Source of the DNA: an uncultured Microbacterium sp.
GTDB lineage: Bacteria > Actinomycetota > Actinomycetes > Actinomycetales > Microbacteriaceae
Length of the DNA stretch: 15,770 nucleotides
NCBI GenBank assembly: GCA_937926065.1
Contig: CALANM010000197.1
Coordinates: 1 to 15,770 of the forward strand
Direction: 5' to 3'
The notes below the pieces were generated by a model, which made no database searches, was not told the DNA's origin, and saw only the letters and a program-made list of their open reading frames with translations. This document shows, in pieces, positions 14,858 to 15,770 of this stretch. The position numbers and the translations under genes were made by a program. Within the stretch, counting starts at the first letter, position 1. Each line of letters opens with the position of its first letter.

Positions 14858-15721
14858 ATGGCCGTCGTCACAATTCGCCAGCTGCTCGACAGCGGCGTCC
14901 ACTTCGGACACCAGACCCGTCGCTGGAACCCGAAGGTGAAGCGCTTCATCCTCACGGAGCGCTCCGGCATCCACATCATCGACCTGCAGCAGTCCCTGTC
15001 GTACATCGACAAGGCCTACGAGTTCGCCAAGGAGACGGTCGCCCACGGTGGCACCATCCTCTTCGTCGGCACCAAGAAGCAGGCTCAGGAGGTCATCGCG
15101 GAGCAGGCCACGCGCGTCGGCCAGCCCTACGTCAACCAGCGCTGGCTGGGCGGCCTTCTCACCAACTTCTCGACGGTCTCGAAGCGCCTCGCCCGTATGA
15201 AGGAGCTCGAGGAGCTCGACTTCGAGAACCCGGCGGAGAGCGGCTTCACCAAGAAGGAGCTCCTCCTCAAGAAGCGCGAGCTCGACAAGCTCCACAAGTC
15301 GCTCGGCGGCATTCGCAACCTCCAGAAGACGCCTTCGGCGATCTGGGTGGTCGACGCCAAGCGCGAGCACCTCGCCATCGATGAGGCCAAGAAGCTCGGC
15401 ATCCCCGTGATCGGCATCCTCGACACGAACGCCGACCCCGACGAGTTCCAGTACCCGATTCCGGGCAACGACGACGCGATCCGCTCGGTGGGCCTGCTCA
15501 CCCGCATCATCGCCGACGCCGCGGCCGAGGGCCTGATCCAGCGTCACCAGCCCGCCGGTGAAGAAGAGGCCGCCGAGCCCCCCGCCGAGTGGGAGCGCGA
15601 GCTGCTCGAGACCCCCGCCGAGTCGACCGAGGCCCCGGCCGCCGAGTCGACCGACGAGGCTCCCGCCGCCGAGGCGACCGAGGCTCCCGCCGCCGAGGCC
15701 GAGGCCACCGACAGCAAGTAA
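14858..15721 (+). CDS. rpsB: 30S ribosomal protein S2 (right-arm copy)
   Basis: The 287-residue product has the full S2 core: VTIRQLLDSGVHFGHQ at the N-terminus, RFILTERSGIHIIDLQQ, the coiled-coil insertion around 110-150 rich in Lys, Glu and Leu, and PSAIWVVDAKREHLAIDEA...IPVIGILDTNADP at 159-194. Past about residue 231 it carries a disordered acidic tail built partly of EAPAAE repeats. The ATG is the one preceded by AGGAG at 14846-14850; a long in-frame extension upstream overlaps the leader and M23 start and is not coding. Essential ribosomal genes are single copy in bacteria, so its exact duplication here argues against a natural locus. Confidence 0.97.
   Translation: MAVVTIRQLLDSGVHFGHQTRRWNPKVKRFILTERSGIHIIDLQQSLSYIDKAYEFAKETVAHGGTILFVGTKKQAQEVIAEQATRVGQPYVNQRWLGGLLTNFSTVSKRLARMKELEELDFENPAESGFTKKELLLKKRELDKLHKSLGGIRNLQKTPSAIWVVDAKREHLAIDEAKKLGIPVIGILDTNADPDEFQYPIPGNDDAIRSVGLLTRIIADAAAEGLIQRHQPAGEEEAAEPPAEWERELLETPAESTEAPAAESTDEAPAAEATEAPAAEAEATDSK
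15629..15699 (+). repeat. Short tandem repeats in the S2 acidic tail (right arm)
   Basis: Codons 258-280 of rpsB encode EAPAAE three times, separated by short Ser/Thr/Asp or Ala/Thr linkers. The last two copies share a 20-base identical unit starting GAGGCTCCCGCC (15656-15675 and 15680-15699), spaced 24 bases apart. Such repeats can change length by slippage without breaking the frame. Confidence 0.75.
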
Positions 15722-15732
15722 GCCGCGAAGCA

Positions 15733-15758
15733 CGCCGTTCGCCTCCGCGTGCACGGCG
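15733..15758 (+). other. Weak hairpin after rpsB at the contig edge (right arm)
   Basis: CGCCGT and ACGGCG can form a 6-base stem with a 14-base loop in the 49 bases after rpsB. It could be a partial terminator between rpsB and the expected tsf, but the downstream sequence is missing, so this is tentative. Confidence 0.25.
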
Positions 15759-15770
15759 CGCCACCCGCAC

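Larger units (their letters stand above)
1..15770. repeat. Perfect window-length inverted repeat (two 7885-base arms, no spacer)
   Basis: The first 30 bases are the exact reverse complement of the last 30, and every gene, overlap and hairpin in the left arm has a mirror partner at 15771 minus its coordinate. The axis lies between bases 7885 and 7886, inside AGGCA|TGCCT. All compared stretches are identical, including intergenic DNA, so the two arms have not diverged at all. The arms contain single-copy housekeeping genes (rpsB, lepB, dprA, xerC), which are not normally duplicated. This points to a fold-back in assembly or amplification rather than an old biological duplication, although the sequence alone cannot exclude a recent real inverted duplication. 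Confidence 0.98.

Noticed and set aside
1..15770. Composite transposon or phage with inverted terminal repeats, with xerC as the integrase
   Set aside because: There is no unique interior between the arms, no transposase or phage gene, no target duplication, and XerC sits in its usual chromosomal setting.
1..15770. CRISPR array, tRNA, rRNA, riboswitch or replication origin
   Set aside because: I saw no regularly spaced direct repeats, cloverleaf sequence, rRNA segment, known riboswitch core or DnaA-box cluster; nearly all DNA outside the central region is covered by genes.

Overview
The window is one perfect inverted duplication. Bases 7886-15770 are the reverse complement of bases 1-7885, with no spacer and no mismatch in any stretch compared; every gene pair sits at coordinates summing to 15771. 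The unique content is therefore one 7885-base segment shown twice: on the minus strand in the left arm and on the plus strand in the right arm.

The DNA is very GC-rich and the gene order is a conserved actinobacterial housekeeping block. An S2 protein with a long Ala/Glu-rich tail, and xerC directly after dprA, suggest Microbacteriaceae (Microbacterium-like). That placement is inference from gene order and protein features, without a database search. Reading outward from the centre, each arm carries lepB (signal peptidase I), rnhB (RNase HII), a DUF2469 gene, a UPF0102/YraN-family nuclease-like gene, comM (Mg-chelatase-like AAA+ ATPase), dprA, xerC (tyrosine recombinase), a secreted M23-like protein on the opposite strand, and rpsB (ribosomal protein S2). 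The arm then stops 49 bases after rpsB, where tsf would be expected.

The genes fall into tight units. lepB and rnhB overlap by ATGA. The UPF0102 gene, comM and dprA are chained by two GTGA overlaps, and xerC follows 42 bases later. comM, dprA and probably the UPF0102 protein relate to handling incoming or recombining single-stranded DNA. XerC resolves chromosome dimers, RNase HII removes ribonucleotides from DNA, LepB releases exported proteins, and S2 is a 30S ribosomal protein. The M23-like gene is convergent with xerC and divergent from rpsB.

The 370 bases between the two lepB copies (7701-8070) hold no convincing gene. Their centre is a strong GC-rich hairpin that looks like a native intrinsic terminator, probably that of rplS, which normally lies upstream of lepB. 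The simplest reading of the giant palindrome is that assembly or library preparation folded back at this hairpin. A real inverted duplication is possible but would need independent proof. I found no new biological system; the observations worth a second look are the palindrome and its junction, several hairpins that overlap stop codons, likely leaderless starts, and an M23-like protein lacking one catalytic histidine.
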